Positions 1 to 5,863 of a stretch of 42,607 nt of DNA are shown piece by piece. The notes under the pieces are model-generated. The model was not told the DNA's origin. It saw only the letters and a program-made list of their open reading frames with translations, and made no database searches. This DNA is from a virus, in IMG/VR virus record IMGVR_UViG_3300031692_000120, positions 1-42,607 of that record; one strand, given 5' to 3'. The translations under genes were made by a program, and so were the position numbers. Within the stretch, counting starts at the first letter, position 1. Each line of letters begins with the position of its first letter.

Positions 1-675
1 CATATCCTAATGGTAAAATATACAGGAGCGTTGATTATGGTGCAACCTGGACCGATCTGGGTCAGCAGGGTTCGGAAACATATATTTATTCGCTGTCTTA
101 TCTAGGCAATGGTATTGTCCTGGCGGGTACAGCTCTTAATGGAAAAATATACAGGAGCGTTGATTATGGTGCAACCTGGACCGATCTGGGTCAGCAGGGT
201 TCGGAAACATATATTCGTTCGTTGTCTTATCTAGGCAATGGTATTGCCCTGGCGGGTACATATCCTAATGGTAAAATATACAGGAGCGTTGATTATGGTG
301 CAACCTGGACCGATCTGGGTCAGCAGGGTTCGGAAACATATATTTATTCGTTGTCTTATCTAGGCAATGGGATTGCCCTGGCCGGGACAGGTGCTAATGG
401 GAAAATATACAGAAGCACTGATTATGGTGCAACCTGGACCGATCTGGGTCAGCAGGGTTCGGAAACATATATTTTATCGCTGTCTTATCTAGGTAATGGT
501 ATTGCCCTGGCGGGTACATATCCTAATGGTAAAATATACAGGAGCGTTGATTATGGTGCAACCTGGACCGATCTGGGTCAGCAGGGTTCGGAAACATATA
601 TTTATTCGCTGTCTTATCTAGGCAATGGTATTGCCCTGGCGGGTACATCTCCTAATGGAAAAATATACAGGAGTA
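1..675 (+). repeat. Near-identical 129-bp tandem repeats
   Basis: The motif GCAACCTGGACCGATCTGGG recurs at about 42, 171, 300, 429 and 558, exactly 129 bp (43 codons) apart, and the copies differ at only a few bases. The unit length is a multiple of three, so copies can be gained or lost without breaking the frame. The true copy number cannot be read here because the window begins inside the array. Confidence 0.95.
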
Positions 676-683
676 GACCTTAA
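1..683 (+). CDS. Asp-box repeat protein, 5' truncated (tail fibre/propeller-like)
   Basis: The reading frame is open from base 3 to the TAA at 681-683, so the gene starts outside the window. It encodes about five 43-residue repeats, each holding SVDYGATW or STDYGATW, which fits the Asp-box pattern SxDxGxTW of BNR/sialidase-type beta-propellers, followed by TDLGQQGSET and a LGNGIALAGT strand. The last repeat breaks off at KIYRSRP. Asp-box propellers in phages usually sit in tail fibres or spikes that contact the host surface. The lysis genes directly downstream fit the end of a late operon. The sequence shows no catalytic residues, so enzyme activity is not implied. The repeat architecture is certain; the receptor-binding role is inferred. 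Confidence 0.8.
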   Translation, partial: YPNGKIYRSVDYGATWTDLGQQGSETYIYSLSYLGNGIVLAGTALNGKIYRSVDYGATWTDLGQQGSETYIRSLSYLGNGIALAGTYPNGKIYRSVDYGATWTDLGQQGSETYIYSLSYLGNGIALAGTGANGKIYRSTDYGATWTDLGQQGSETYILSLSYLGNGIALAGTYPNGKIYRSVDYGATWTDLGQQGSETYIYSLSYLGNGIALAGTSPNGKIYRSRP

Positions 684-748
684 ATAAATACATGATTAAA
701 TGGTTCATATATAACAAATTGATTTTATGTTTAAAGTGAGTTATGAAT

Positions 749-777
749 TTGAAAATATACTGTATCGACCTTATTTA
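749..777 (+). promoter_or_regulatory. Possible promoter before lysis genes
   Basis: TTGAAA (749-754), a 17-bp spacer and TATTTA (772-777) lie upstream of the first lysis-region gene, in the 110-bp gap after the repeat gene. The -10 match is modest, so this is only a candidate. Confidence 0.3.
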
Positions 778-794
778 TTTTCGGAGAATTATAT

Positions 795-1082
795 ATGAAC
801 CTAATAGAGAGTATAATTGGAGGAGTGTTAATCTTGGCAACTGGTGGAACATTTAAATGGCTTAATTATAAAGTGGACTGTAAATTGGATAAAGATGTAT
901 TCATGGCAGAACACAAAGCCGTTGTCAAAGACCTTGAAGAAGGCAAATTGCGTTTTGAAAAAATAGATCAAAAACTTGATCGTCAAACAGAATGTTTACA
1001 TAGCCTGGATACGACCGCCCAATTAATGCAGCAAACCTTAATCTCTATCAGAAATAAAATGAACAATGGAAATACGTTGTAA
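795..1082 (+). CDS. Small membrane protein, N-terminal TM plus coiled coil
   Basis: This 95-residue protein has one hydrophobic N-terminal segment (about residues 4-22, IESIIGGVLILATGG) followed by a charged, probably coiled-coil region. CGGAGAA lies upstream of the ATG. It resembles small XhlA-like or holin-accessory proteins often found beside phage endolysins, but no specific family can be named. It is the first gene of a tight cluster with another TM/coiled-coil protein and an endolysin, so a lysis-related or membrane-anchoring role is likely. Membrane topology is the supported part; function is inferred from position. Confidence 0.7.
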   Translation: MNLIESIIGGVLILATGGTFKWLNYKVDCKLDKDVFMAEHKAVVKDLEEGKLRFEKIDQKLDRQTECLHSLDTTAQLMQQTLISIRNKMNNGNTL

Positions 1083-1160
1083 AATAATTCGTTTAGAACA
1101 AACTGACCAGGGCGCAATTGGCGCTATGGTTTTATTTAACAGAGGATAATATAGTGATAA

Positions 1161-1463
1161 ATGGATACAGTGCCTTTACGTGACCACTTTAACGAAGTAA
1201 TTACGCTAAATATCAAAAATATTGAAACAAGACTAAACGCTATGGATAATGCGCTTACTCTTGCAGGGAAAGAAGCTGAAAAACAGTATGAATTATTAAA
1301 TAATACTCGAAGAGACATGGTACCAATAGAAGTATATAGAGTCGAACATGAAAATTTAAACAACAAAGTAGATAAAAACTCAAGATCAATTGCTATCGGT
1401 ATCGGAGTTGCACTTGCTGTGCAAGCTCTTATTGGAATTATTCTTTATCTTTTAAAATACTAG
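1161..1463 (+). CDS. Coiled-coil protein with C-terminal TM (holin/XhlA-like)
   Basis: The protein has 100 residues. The first ~75 are polar and helical with heptad-like spacing, and the C-terminus (IAIGIGVALAVQALIGIIL) is a single membrane span ending in a short KY tail. The layout matches phage haemolysin XhlA-like proteins that sit at the inner membrane and help holins or endolysins. AGAGGA lies some 13 bases upstream of the ATG. It mirrors the topology of its upstream neighbour, which has an N-terminal span, so the two may form a pair. The role is inferred from topology and from the endolysin gene just downstream. Confidence 0.7.
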   Translation: MDTVPLRDHFNEVITLNIKNIETRLNAMDNALTLAGKEAEKQYELLNNTRRDMVPIEVYRVEHENLNNKVDKNSRSIAIGIGVALAVQALIGIILYLLKY

Positions 1464-1473
1464 AGGTGTTTAT

Positions 1474-1524
1474 ATGAAATTTGTGAATGTTCAAAATATA
1501 ATTATACTATTAGTATTGAAATGA
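1474..1524 (+). CDS. Possible 16-residue leader peptide
   Basis: ATG at 1474 follows AGAGGTG at good spacing. The 16-codon frame (MKFVNVQNIIILLVLK) ends in a TGA that overlaps the start of the endolysin gene (ATGA). The peptide is hydrophobic. It could be a coupling leader for the endolysin or a tiny membrane peptide, but no homology can be claimed. Confidence 0.3.
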   Translation: MKFVNVQNIIILLVLK

Positions 1525-1826
1525 CCCTCAGAGAAAAGCAATCTAAATTTGTTTTATTGATCAGTAAATTAATTCAGTGGGCATACGATCAGGGATATGA
1601 ATTGACATTCGGGGATGCCTGGGCTTTAACTGGTCACATAAATAACTCTTTCCATAATAAAAGATTGGCAATTGATTTGAATTTATTTAAGGATGGTGAA
1701 TGGCTACCTGAAACTGAACAGCATAGACCTCTAGGAGAATATTGGAAAAGTCTTGATCCTGAGTGTTCATGGGGTGGGGATTTTAAGAAAAAAGATGGTA
1801 ATCATTATTCGTATTCTGAAAGATAA
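1521..1826 (+). CDS. M15-type L-alanyl-D-glutamate peptidase endolysin
   Basis: This 101-residue protein has the hallmarks of small phage VanY/M15 peptidases: a SFHNKRLAIDLNLF segment with the H and D metal ligands, then WGGDFKKKDGNHYS, where the DxxH region supplies the catalytic and second metal-binding residues. Such enzymes cut the peptide stem of peptidoglycan. The length fits single-domain endolysins without a cell-wall-binding domain. There is no signal peptide, so release would need a holin, and several small membrane proteins surround it. The start overlaps the end of a short leader frame, with no strong Shine-Dalgarno of its own, which suggests translational coupling. Confidence 0.85.
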   Translation: MTLREKQSKFVLLISKLIQWAYDQGYELTFGDAWALTGHINNSFHNKRLAIDLNLFKDGEWLPETEQHRPLGEYWKSLDPECSWGGDFKKKDGNHYSYSER

Positions 1827-1929
1827 TCATATTGAAACAATGTGAATGAGTTTAATATTGAGTTCGTAAACTTTTATTAGGAGATAATAAGTTTAAGGCA
1901 ATAAGGAAGAAAGATAGTGAGGTAGATAA

Positions 1930-2208
1930 ATGTTTGTAAAAGTAATGAAATGGAAAGTATCAAAAGGGAATGGAAAAGAAATTGTATATGATCGATGTTT
2001 AAATCAAATTTTATATGACTGTGAAAGCGCTGAATTAGACTCCTGTCTGCCGGATGCAAATATGAGAACAGGAAATATGAGATTATCACTTGATGTTGGC
2101 AACCCTGATCCCAAGGAAATTTATTTTCCTTGGGATCAGGATGATGAAATAACAGAAGTGTACTATATGAATAATGAAGGTAAAACAATAGAAAGATTCG
2201 TTTATTAA
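1930..2208 (+). CDS. Hypothetical protein, 92 aa
   Basis: I do not recognise this family. The protein is soluble and mixed in charge, beginning MFVKVMKWKV and ending in EGKTIERFVY. A GTGAGGT sequence lies upstream of the ATG. The stretch encoding PDPKEIYFPWDQ is a perfect 15-bp inverted repeat, which is unusual inside a gene. It sits between the endolysin and a lipoprotein gene in the lysis region, so it may be a late accessory gene. Confidence 0.55.
   Translation: MFVKVMKWKVSKGNGKEIVYDRCLNQILYDCESAELDSCLPDANMRTGNMRLSLDVGNPDPKEIYFPWDQDDEITEVYYMNNEGKTIERFVY
2105..2139 (+). repeat. Perfect 15-bp inverted repeat inside a gene
   Basis: CTGATCCCAAGGAAA (2105-2119) is exactly complementary to TTTCCTTGGGATCAG (2125-2139), with a 5-nt loop. 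It lies within the coding frame of the 92-residue protein. No T-run follows, so it is not a standard terminator. It could be an mRNA hairpin or a protein-binding palindrome. Confidence 0.85.
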
Positions 2209-2313
2209 CAATTTTATCCTTATTGTCTTAATTTTAGCCTCATGTACCATGAGTACAAGGAGATATCCTCCCCGAAAGGTGGGGATCAAATAACAATTTA
2301 AAGGAGAAACAAC

Positions 2314-2712
2314 ATGAAAAAAGCACTGAAGATTAATCTTGTTTTGCTGTTTGTGATTATGGTGATGATGGTGATTATGGCATGTGCAACCGTTGGGCCA
2401 TCCGGGCAACCTCTTTCTTTCGATGCAAAAATGTATCAAATCCTGGATAGATCACAGGTTACCTATAACCAGACCAAGGATACTATCGTGGATCTGAGAG
2501 ATAAGAAACTCATTTCGGAAGAGACTTATCAGAATCTAAAAAAGTATGGTGATATATATGCCGACACTCACAATGCTGCCAGTGAATCCATGGCTCAGTA
2601 TGTAGAAGGCAAAGCATCGAAGGATGTCGCTAATGCAAAAGTGCTTGCGATAACAAAGGCCCTGACTTCTTTTATCGAAGCAGCTACTCCCTATTTCGTA
2701 AAACTTGAATAA
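2314..2712 (+). CDS. Lipoprotein, possible spanin component
   Basis: The 132-residue protein starts with a K-rich n-region and a long hydrophobic stretch (LVLLFVIMVMMVIMAC). The final VIMAC fits a lipobox with the lipidated Cys at about position 24. The mature part is helical and rich in A, T and K. AAAGGAG gives a strong ribosome site. In phage lysis clusters a lipoprotein next to holin and endolysin often acts as outer-membrane spanin, but this one is longer than typical Rz1 and not proline-rich. A generic phage lipoprotein is equally possible. The export signal is well supported; the spanin role is a guess. Confidence 0.65.
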   Translation: MKKALKINLVLLFVIMVMMVIMACATVGPSGQPLSFDAKMYQILDRSQVTYNQTKDTIVDLRDKKLISEETYQNLKKYGDIYADTHNAASESMAQYVEGKASKDVANAKVLAITKALTSFIEAATPYFVKLE

Positions 2713-2730
2713 TTATAATGGAAAAAGGAC

Positions 2731-2883
2731 ATGAAACAATTGACGCTTAGACAATTTGCAACTAGCAAAAAAATAAAAAAAGAAATTCAGCGTAGACTTA
2801 AACTTGCTGAAGAATCAGTAAAAGTTTTAAAACATGCTCGCGAAATAGAGCAATGGATATTAACTAAACCAATAACAATTTAA
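2731..2883 (+). CDS. Small basic helical protein, 50 aa
   Basis: ATG at 2731 follows GGAAAAAGGAC. The frame encodes a lysine/arginine-rich, probably helical peptide (MKQLTLRQFATSKKIKKEIQ at its start) ending in KPITI. No family is recognised. It is evenly spaced between the lipoprotein and the next small gene, so it is probably a real member of the late cluster. Confidence 0.5.
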   Translation: MKQLTLRQFATSKKIKKEIQRRLKLAEESVKVLKHAREIEQWILTKPITI

Positions 2884-2914
2884 ATAAATGGTTATTATAT
2901 AAAGGAAGGTTGAT

Positions 2915-3070
2915 ATGGATAAGAAAACAATAGATTTAATTGTATCTTTGATTGGGGCAGTTGCCGAAAAAGGTGTACCGATCTTTATGAAATTCACTGA
3001 TGGAACAGTTCTTGAAAATCCAACTGCTGAAGATTTTCGGAAATTGAAAGTCGAAAAGATGCCTGTATAA
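2915..3070 (+). CDS. Small hypothetical protein, 51 aa
   Basis: AAGGAAGG precedes the ATG at 2915. The frame has an amphipathic N-terminal helix (IDLIVSLIGAVAEKG) followed by a polar tail ending KMPV. It stops 11 bases before the next gene. Its position beside the holin candidate suggests a lysis accessory, but nothing in the sequence fixes a function. Confidence 0.5.
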   Translation: MDKKTIDLIVSLIGAVAEKGVPIFMKFTDGTVLENPTAEDFRKLKVEKMPV

Positions 3071-3081
3071 AGGGGTGAAAT

Positions 3082-3285
3082 ATGAAATGGGTAACTAAAT
3101 TTTGGACTACTCACGGGGAAAGGCTTGTCTTTATGGGGATGGCTACAGTTTTTGGTCTTGCATTCTGGTTTTATTTTCCGGACATGAAGGGTGAAGCGAA
3201 GACGATATTGATTGGTATTGCTATGTTACTTTTTAACAAAGCCAGAGGCCCCATAGATAAAGAACCCGACCAGGAGAATAAATAA
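3082..3285 (+). CDS. Two-TM holin candidate
   Basis: This 67-residue protein has two predicted membrane spans (about residues 14-31, LVFMGMATVFGLAFWFYF, and 38-51, AKTILIGIAMLLF), separated by a short charged turn, and a hydrophilic C-terminal tail (KARGPIDKEPDQENK). That is the class II holin layout: small, two spans, charged tail. GGGGTGAAAT supplies the ribosome site. It is the last gene of the rightward late operon, directly before a strong bidirectional terminator. Holins form inner-membrane lesions that release the endolysin. Recognition rests on topology and context, since holins share little sequence. Confidence 0.65.
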   Translation: MKWVTKFWTTHGERLVFMGMATVFGLAFWFYFPDMKGEAKTILIGIAMLLFNKARGPIDKEPDQENK

Positions 3286-3290
3286 AAAAA

Positions 3291-3318
3291 TCCCCGGGCA
3301 CATCATACCGTCCGGGGG
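3291..3318. terminator. Bidirectional intrinsic terminator between converging operons
   Basis: CCCCGG at 3292-3297 pairs with CCGGGG at 3312-3317. On the minus strand the hairpin is followed by seven Ts (complement of the A-run before 3291), a strong terminator for the leftward early operon. On the plus strand it is followed by a T/C-rich stretch, giving weaker termination of the lysis operon. Confidence 0.85.
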
Positions 3319-3338
3319 CTTCCTTTCCCTAACAATTC

Positions 3339-3539
3339 TCATATTAAATGATTCTTAGAACAGTCAGGGCAAAAACGCATGTAATCCCAATCTGTTTTTC
3401 CCCTTAATCTTTTAAATCTCCATACCCATCCTTCGTTTATGAGCCGAATATTAAAACTGTCCTGTGACTCACCCGGCATAGGTGTAGCTGTAGTTTTACA
3501 TGCGTGATTAGGACATTTATATTTTTTTGATTTTACCAT
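3339..3539 (-). CDS. Small zinc-finger-like protein
   Basis: The 66-residue protein has two cysteine pairs, CPNHAC near the N-terminus and CPDC near the C-terminus, which could form one zinc-binding knuckle. GGAGG lies just upstream of the ATG at 3539. It is the last gene of the leftward early operon. Small zinc-ribbon proteins of this kind are common in phage early regions and mostly uncharacterised. An attC-like element immediately upstream places it just after a gene-cassette boundary. Confidence 0.6.
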   Translation of the reverse strand: MVKSKKYKCPNHACKTTATPMPGESQDSFNIRLINEGWVWRFKRLRGKTDWDYMRFCPDCSKNHLI

Positions 3540-3554
3540 ATTTCCTCCGAGATC

Positions 3555-3604
3555 CTAACATTAAGTTAACCGGCAGCTATGCTGTCCGGGTTGACGGGGA
3601 TTAT
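3555..3604 (-). repeat. attC-like element (copy A1), degenerate outer box
   Basis: Written on the plus strand, AAGTTAACCGG (3563-3573) and CAGC (3574-3577) pair with GCTG and the following CCGGGTTGAC (3581-3595), leaving T3585 and G3590 as unpaired bases on one arm. The outer end reads GTTAGGA on the minus strand, matching the GTTRRRY core of integron attC sites. The other outer box is weak (TAA/TTA only) and overlaps the stop codon of the upstream gene. A 37-bp core (3555-3591) recurs at 9753-9789 with one mismatch. Confidence 0.6.
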
Positions 3605-3882
3605 AAAGCAGCATATTCGTACTTGCTTCCTACTGTTTCAAATAAACATTCAAATGGTATTGAGCATTCTTCCTGTCTATTTGCTTCATGCCGGATATTA
3701 TAACAAATCATGCAGGTTTTAAATGTAAGCCATTCATCTTCCCAAAGCCCTTTTATTTTTTGATATATTTCTCCTGGATCAATATCCGATCCACACTCAC
3801 AGCATATATGTTTCTTGCGTGCTTTCGGGAAGGTTTCTTCCAATATTGATGGGAAATCTCCATCACAACTGCAATTACACAT
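3601..3882 (-). CDS. Cys-rich zinc-binding protein in an attC-bounded cassette
   Basis: The 93-residue protein is rich in cysteine: CNCSC at the start, CCECG at about 27-31 and CMIC at about 57-60, so it probably binds zinc. The core (HICCECGSDIDPGEIYQKI) resembles a small family frequent in phages, with no assigned function that I can state. The gene lies between two attC-type elements (3903-4027 upstream and 3555-3604 downstream), and its stop codon overlaps the downstream one, exactly as in an integron gene cassette. It is read leftward with the early operon. Confidence 0.7.
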   Translation of the reverse strand: MCNCSCDGDFPSILEETFPKARKKHICCECGSDIDPGEIYQKIKGLWEDEWLTFKTCMICYNIRHEANRQEECSIPFECLFETVGSKYEYAAL

Positions 3883-3902
3883 GAGTTATTCCTTTAGCCT
3901 CA

Positions 3903-4027
3903 TAACGCCCAAATAACCAGCCGGCGGTTAAAGCACCTTACCACAAGTTTGACAATAAGGCGCTCCTTTTAAATAATAAACTAAAGGATGCGTACATTCT
4001 GCCCGGTCTGCGTTTATTTGATGGTTA
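3903..4027 (-). repeat. Integron-type attC site (copy B1)
   Basis: On the plus strand TAAC (3903-3906) pairs with GTTA (4024-4027), leaving GCC and ATG as an unpaired spacer. CAAATAACCAGCCGG (3910-3924) then pairs over 15 bp with CCGGTCTGCGTTTATTTG and its flanking C (4003-4020), with T4007, C4011 and T4013 unpaired, all on one arm. This gives R, spacer, L with extrahelical bases and a variable centre: the layout of an attC site read in the same direction as the leftward genes. It includes the 3' end and stop of the 3928-4233 gene. Confidence 0.8.
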
Positions 4028-4233
4028 GAAAAAACGTAGTCTCTAAAATAACGGATGTAATCATAACATTTTTCCTGAAACTCAATGACGTCTTTATTAT
4101 ATTTAAATTCAATTTTACCGTCTGGGTGCAAAGTTATTTCAGGTATAGATGTCATCATAATTTGAGATAATGTTTTAAATACTGGTTCACATAATTTTTG
4201 AAATTCTATCTGTTTTTGTCTGAATTCTTCCAT
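3928..4233 (-). CDS. Hypothetical protein with C-terminal Cys/His motif, tail encoded by attC
   Basis: The 101-residue protein has a polar helical N-terminal part and a C-terminal CTHP...CQTCG motif that may bind zinc. The last ~33 residues, including NHQINADRAEC, are encoded within the attC-like element. The protein at 10115-10414 carries a matching NQQINSDQAPEC for the same reason, so the resemblance comes from the recombination site and not from shared ancestry of the whole proteins. The start overlaps the end of the upstream HNH gene by about 47 bases. No function is recognised. Confidence 0.6.
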   Translation of the reverse strand: MEEFRQKQIEFQKLCEPVFKTLSQIMMTSIPEITLHPDGKIEFKYNKDVIEFQEKCYDYIRYFRDYVFSNHQINADRAECTHPLVYYLKGAPYCQTCGKVL

Positions 4234-4654
4234 TTTTTCCTAATTTTACTTTTTCCCTTGCATTAAATGTCTCAAAATAAAATACTCCTGAAAATGGTTT
4301 ATCAGGCGTTATCCCGAAATATGAAGCAACTTTTAATAAATATTCTTTCCTTTTAATACTCTTTTCAGCCCTTGGATTCTTTGGTAAAGCTTTTAATTTT
4401 TTATGTAATATACTTATTCTATATCTAAAATTCCACCTTGTGTTATAGCAGTCGTCAATAAGCAATTGTCGCTTGTAATGGTTGATGATTCGCTGACATG
4501 GTATAAGGTTATTTATATTATCTATATCGTTTTTCAAAAAATGGCTCTTACTTTTTGGGATAACATGATCAATTTGCCAGTTATCCTCAAGTGGCGTGCC
4601 AGAGTATCCGCAAAGACCATTGAATTTATCATATACTTGCTGGCGATCGATCAT
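4187..4654 (-). CDS. HNH endonuclease-like protein
   Basis: The start is taken at ATG 4654, seven bases after GGAGG and one base past the stop of the ASCH gene. The ~155-residue protein has an HNH-type core near its N-terminus: LCGYSGTPLEDNWQIDHVIP (with the DH pair) followed by NNINNLIPCQRIINHYK. Such ββα-metal nucleases cut double-stranded DNA and occur in phages as homing or packaging-linked enzymes. The second zinc-knuckle cysteines are mostly absent (only C21 and C60 are evident). It is embedded in the early operon, so a free-standing homing or recombination-associated nuclease is most likely. Confidence 0.75.
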   Translation of the reverse strand: MIDRQQVYDKFNGLCGYSGTPLEDNWQIDHVIPKSKSHFLKNDIDNINNLIPCQRIINHYKRQLLIDDCYNTRWNFRYRISILHKKLKALPKNPRAEKSIKRKEYLLKVASYFGITPDKPFSGVFYFETFNAREKVKLGKNGRIQTKTDRISKIM

Positions 4655-4655
4655 T

Positions 4656-5102
4656 TTATCCCTCCATTGCATTCTTGCTAATTATTTCCTGCGGTATAAT
4701 TGAATCTGGCACATTGAAAAACCTCTGTTGTCCCTTATATGGAATGGGATTAATAGGTTCTATTCCATCAAGCATCCACATATAACGACCATGGTCATAG
4801 TTGCCGAATTGATATTCCAGGCTATATTCATCCGGGCAGTTATCATCTCCAATCTGTTGGCAATCTATTAGATTTGCTTTACATACTAAGGCACCTAATG
4901 GAAGGGATTGTATTTTGAATCTGCTTTTATGCAATGTTAGTATACCATTTACATGCATCCACTGAAAATCAAACATTGGTCTTTTTGCTGCGTGAATCAG
5001 AAGTGGGCCTCGGTAATTTGTTTTCCACCCTCTTGTCTCATTTTTTTTAAGGCCAAGAGCGATCAGTCCTGCGAATGGCTGGTATAATGTTATCGCCTTC
5101 AT
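4656..5102 (-). CDS. ASCH-domain protein
   Basis: The N-terminus, MKAITLYQPFAGLIALGLKK with NETRGWKT and GPLLIHAAK, is the typical ASCH fold signature: the QP(F/W)A motif, the conserved ETR, and the LLIHA strand. PLGALVCKANLIDC and the final GRYMWMLDGIEPI strand complete the domain. ASCH domains are PUA-like and bind RNA or modified nucleotides; some have hydrolase activity on N4-acetylcytidine. I choose ATG 5102 because AGGAGGAAT sits eight bases upstream of it. In phages ASCH proteins often sit among nucleotide-metabolism genes, as here beside an HD-domain gene. Confidence 0.85.
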   Translation of the reverse strand: MKAITLYQPFAGLIALGLKKNETRGWKTNYRGPLLIHAAKRPMFDFQWMHVNGILTLHKSRFKIQSLPLGALVCKANLIDCQQIGDDNCPDEYSLEYQFGNYDHGRYMWMLDGIEPINPIPYKGQQRFFNVPDSIIPQEIISKNAMEG

Positions 5103-5135
5103 ATCAATATTCCTCCTCATCTTTAATTGAGCTAA

Positions 5136-5693
5136 CTATTCTTCTTTTGCTTTTTCCTGAAACGTAGCAAGCTCATCACAGAAATACATTATCTTTACAA
5201 TAGGGTGATGATACCAGGCATTCGCCATTGATCCGCCTCGAAGGGAATATTCACCTTTTTTCTCATCAAATTCTATAAGGCCATAAATCCCCATATGATA
5301 ACGAATCATCTTTTCTTCCAACTCAGTAAGATCAATGAACTTTTTAACCCTTTCAATGGAGAGGGTGGCATGCCCTGATGGTTGCCTTCGGTTCCAGCTA
5401 TATGGTTTACATACGCCTATATATGCCCCAACCTTACAAATATCATGGAGTAAAGCAGCTATAACGATATTCTCTCTGTTGATATCCAATTTTAAAGAAT
5501 CGTTATACCCTGATAATAATTCGTAAACACCTAATGAATGATCAGCCAATCCTCCGGAATAGCAGCCATGAAACCGGGTGCTTGCAGGAGCTTCGAAAAA
5601 CCCTTCATCGACGAGATAGTTAATCAGATAACCTATTCCATCTCTTTTCGTTTCATTTAACAACGTGATAATTTTCTGTTTTGTTTCCGACAT
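5136..5693 (-). CDS. HD-domain phosphohydrolase
   Basis: The 185-residue protein contains the HD metal-binding set: LADHSLGVYELL (an early His), IVIAALLHDICK (the HD doublet) and later GHATLSIERV and MIRYHMG histidines. HD enzymes hydrolyse phosphate esters, including dNTPs, cyclic nucleotides or nucleotide monophosphates; the exact substrate cannot be read from sequence. GGAGAGATCA lies upstream of the ATG. The neighbours (ASCH, HNH, helicase, methyltransferase) fit an early nucleotide- and DNA-metabolism block. A role in nucleotide pool remodelling or in countering nucleotide-signal defences is possible but inferred. Confidence 0.85.
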   Translation of the reverse strand: MSETKQKIITLLNETKRDGIGYLINYLVDEGFFEAPASTRFHGCYSGGLADHSLGVYELLSGYNDSLKLDINRENIVIAALLHDICKVGAYIGVCKPYSWNRRQPSGHATLSIERVKKFIDLTELEEKMIRYHMGIYGLIEFDEKKGEYSLRGGSMANAWYHHPIVKIMYFCDELATFQEKAKEE

Positions 5694-5702
5694 TGATCTC
5701 TC

Positions 5703-5732
5703 CTTTTAAAATGTTAGCTTTTAAAATGTTAG
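5703..5732 (-). repeat. Two perfect 15-bp tandem repeats in a 170-bp intergenic gap
   Basis: CTTTTAAAATGTTAG occurs twice back to back (5703-5717 and 5718-5732), immediately upstream of the HD gene's ribosome site. The rest of the gap (5733-5863) holds no gene that I can support. Its GC-rich part near 5810-5835 contains short complementary pieces that could form a weak hairpin after the helicase gene. The tandem could be an operator or simply slippage. Confidence 0.7.
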
Positions 5733-5863
5733 GCTGTATCCCTCTTTCATAATTCAATCACGAATGATCCCGGATATACGAGAAGGACTTGGTTTACGAG
5801 GCGTCAGCCTATCACCCTTAGAGGCTCCGGGTGCTTTGAAATATCTCTTTATATGCATAAACA

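Noticed and set aside
1-675. CRISPR array at the left edge
   Set aside because: The repeats are 129-bp, contiguous and in one coding frame with no unique spacers.
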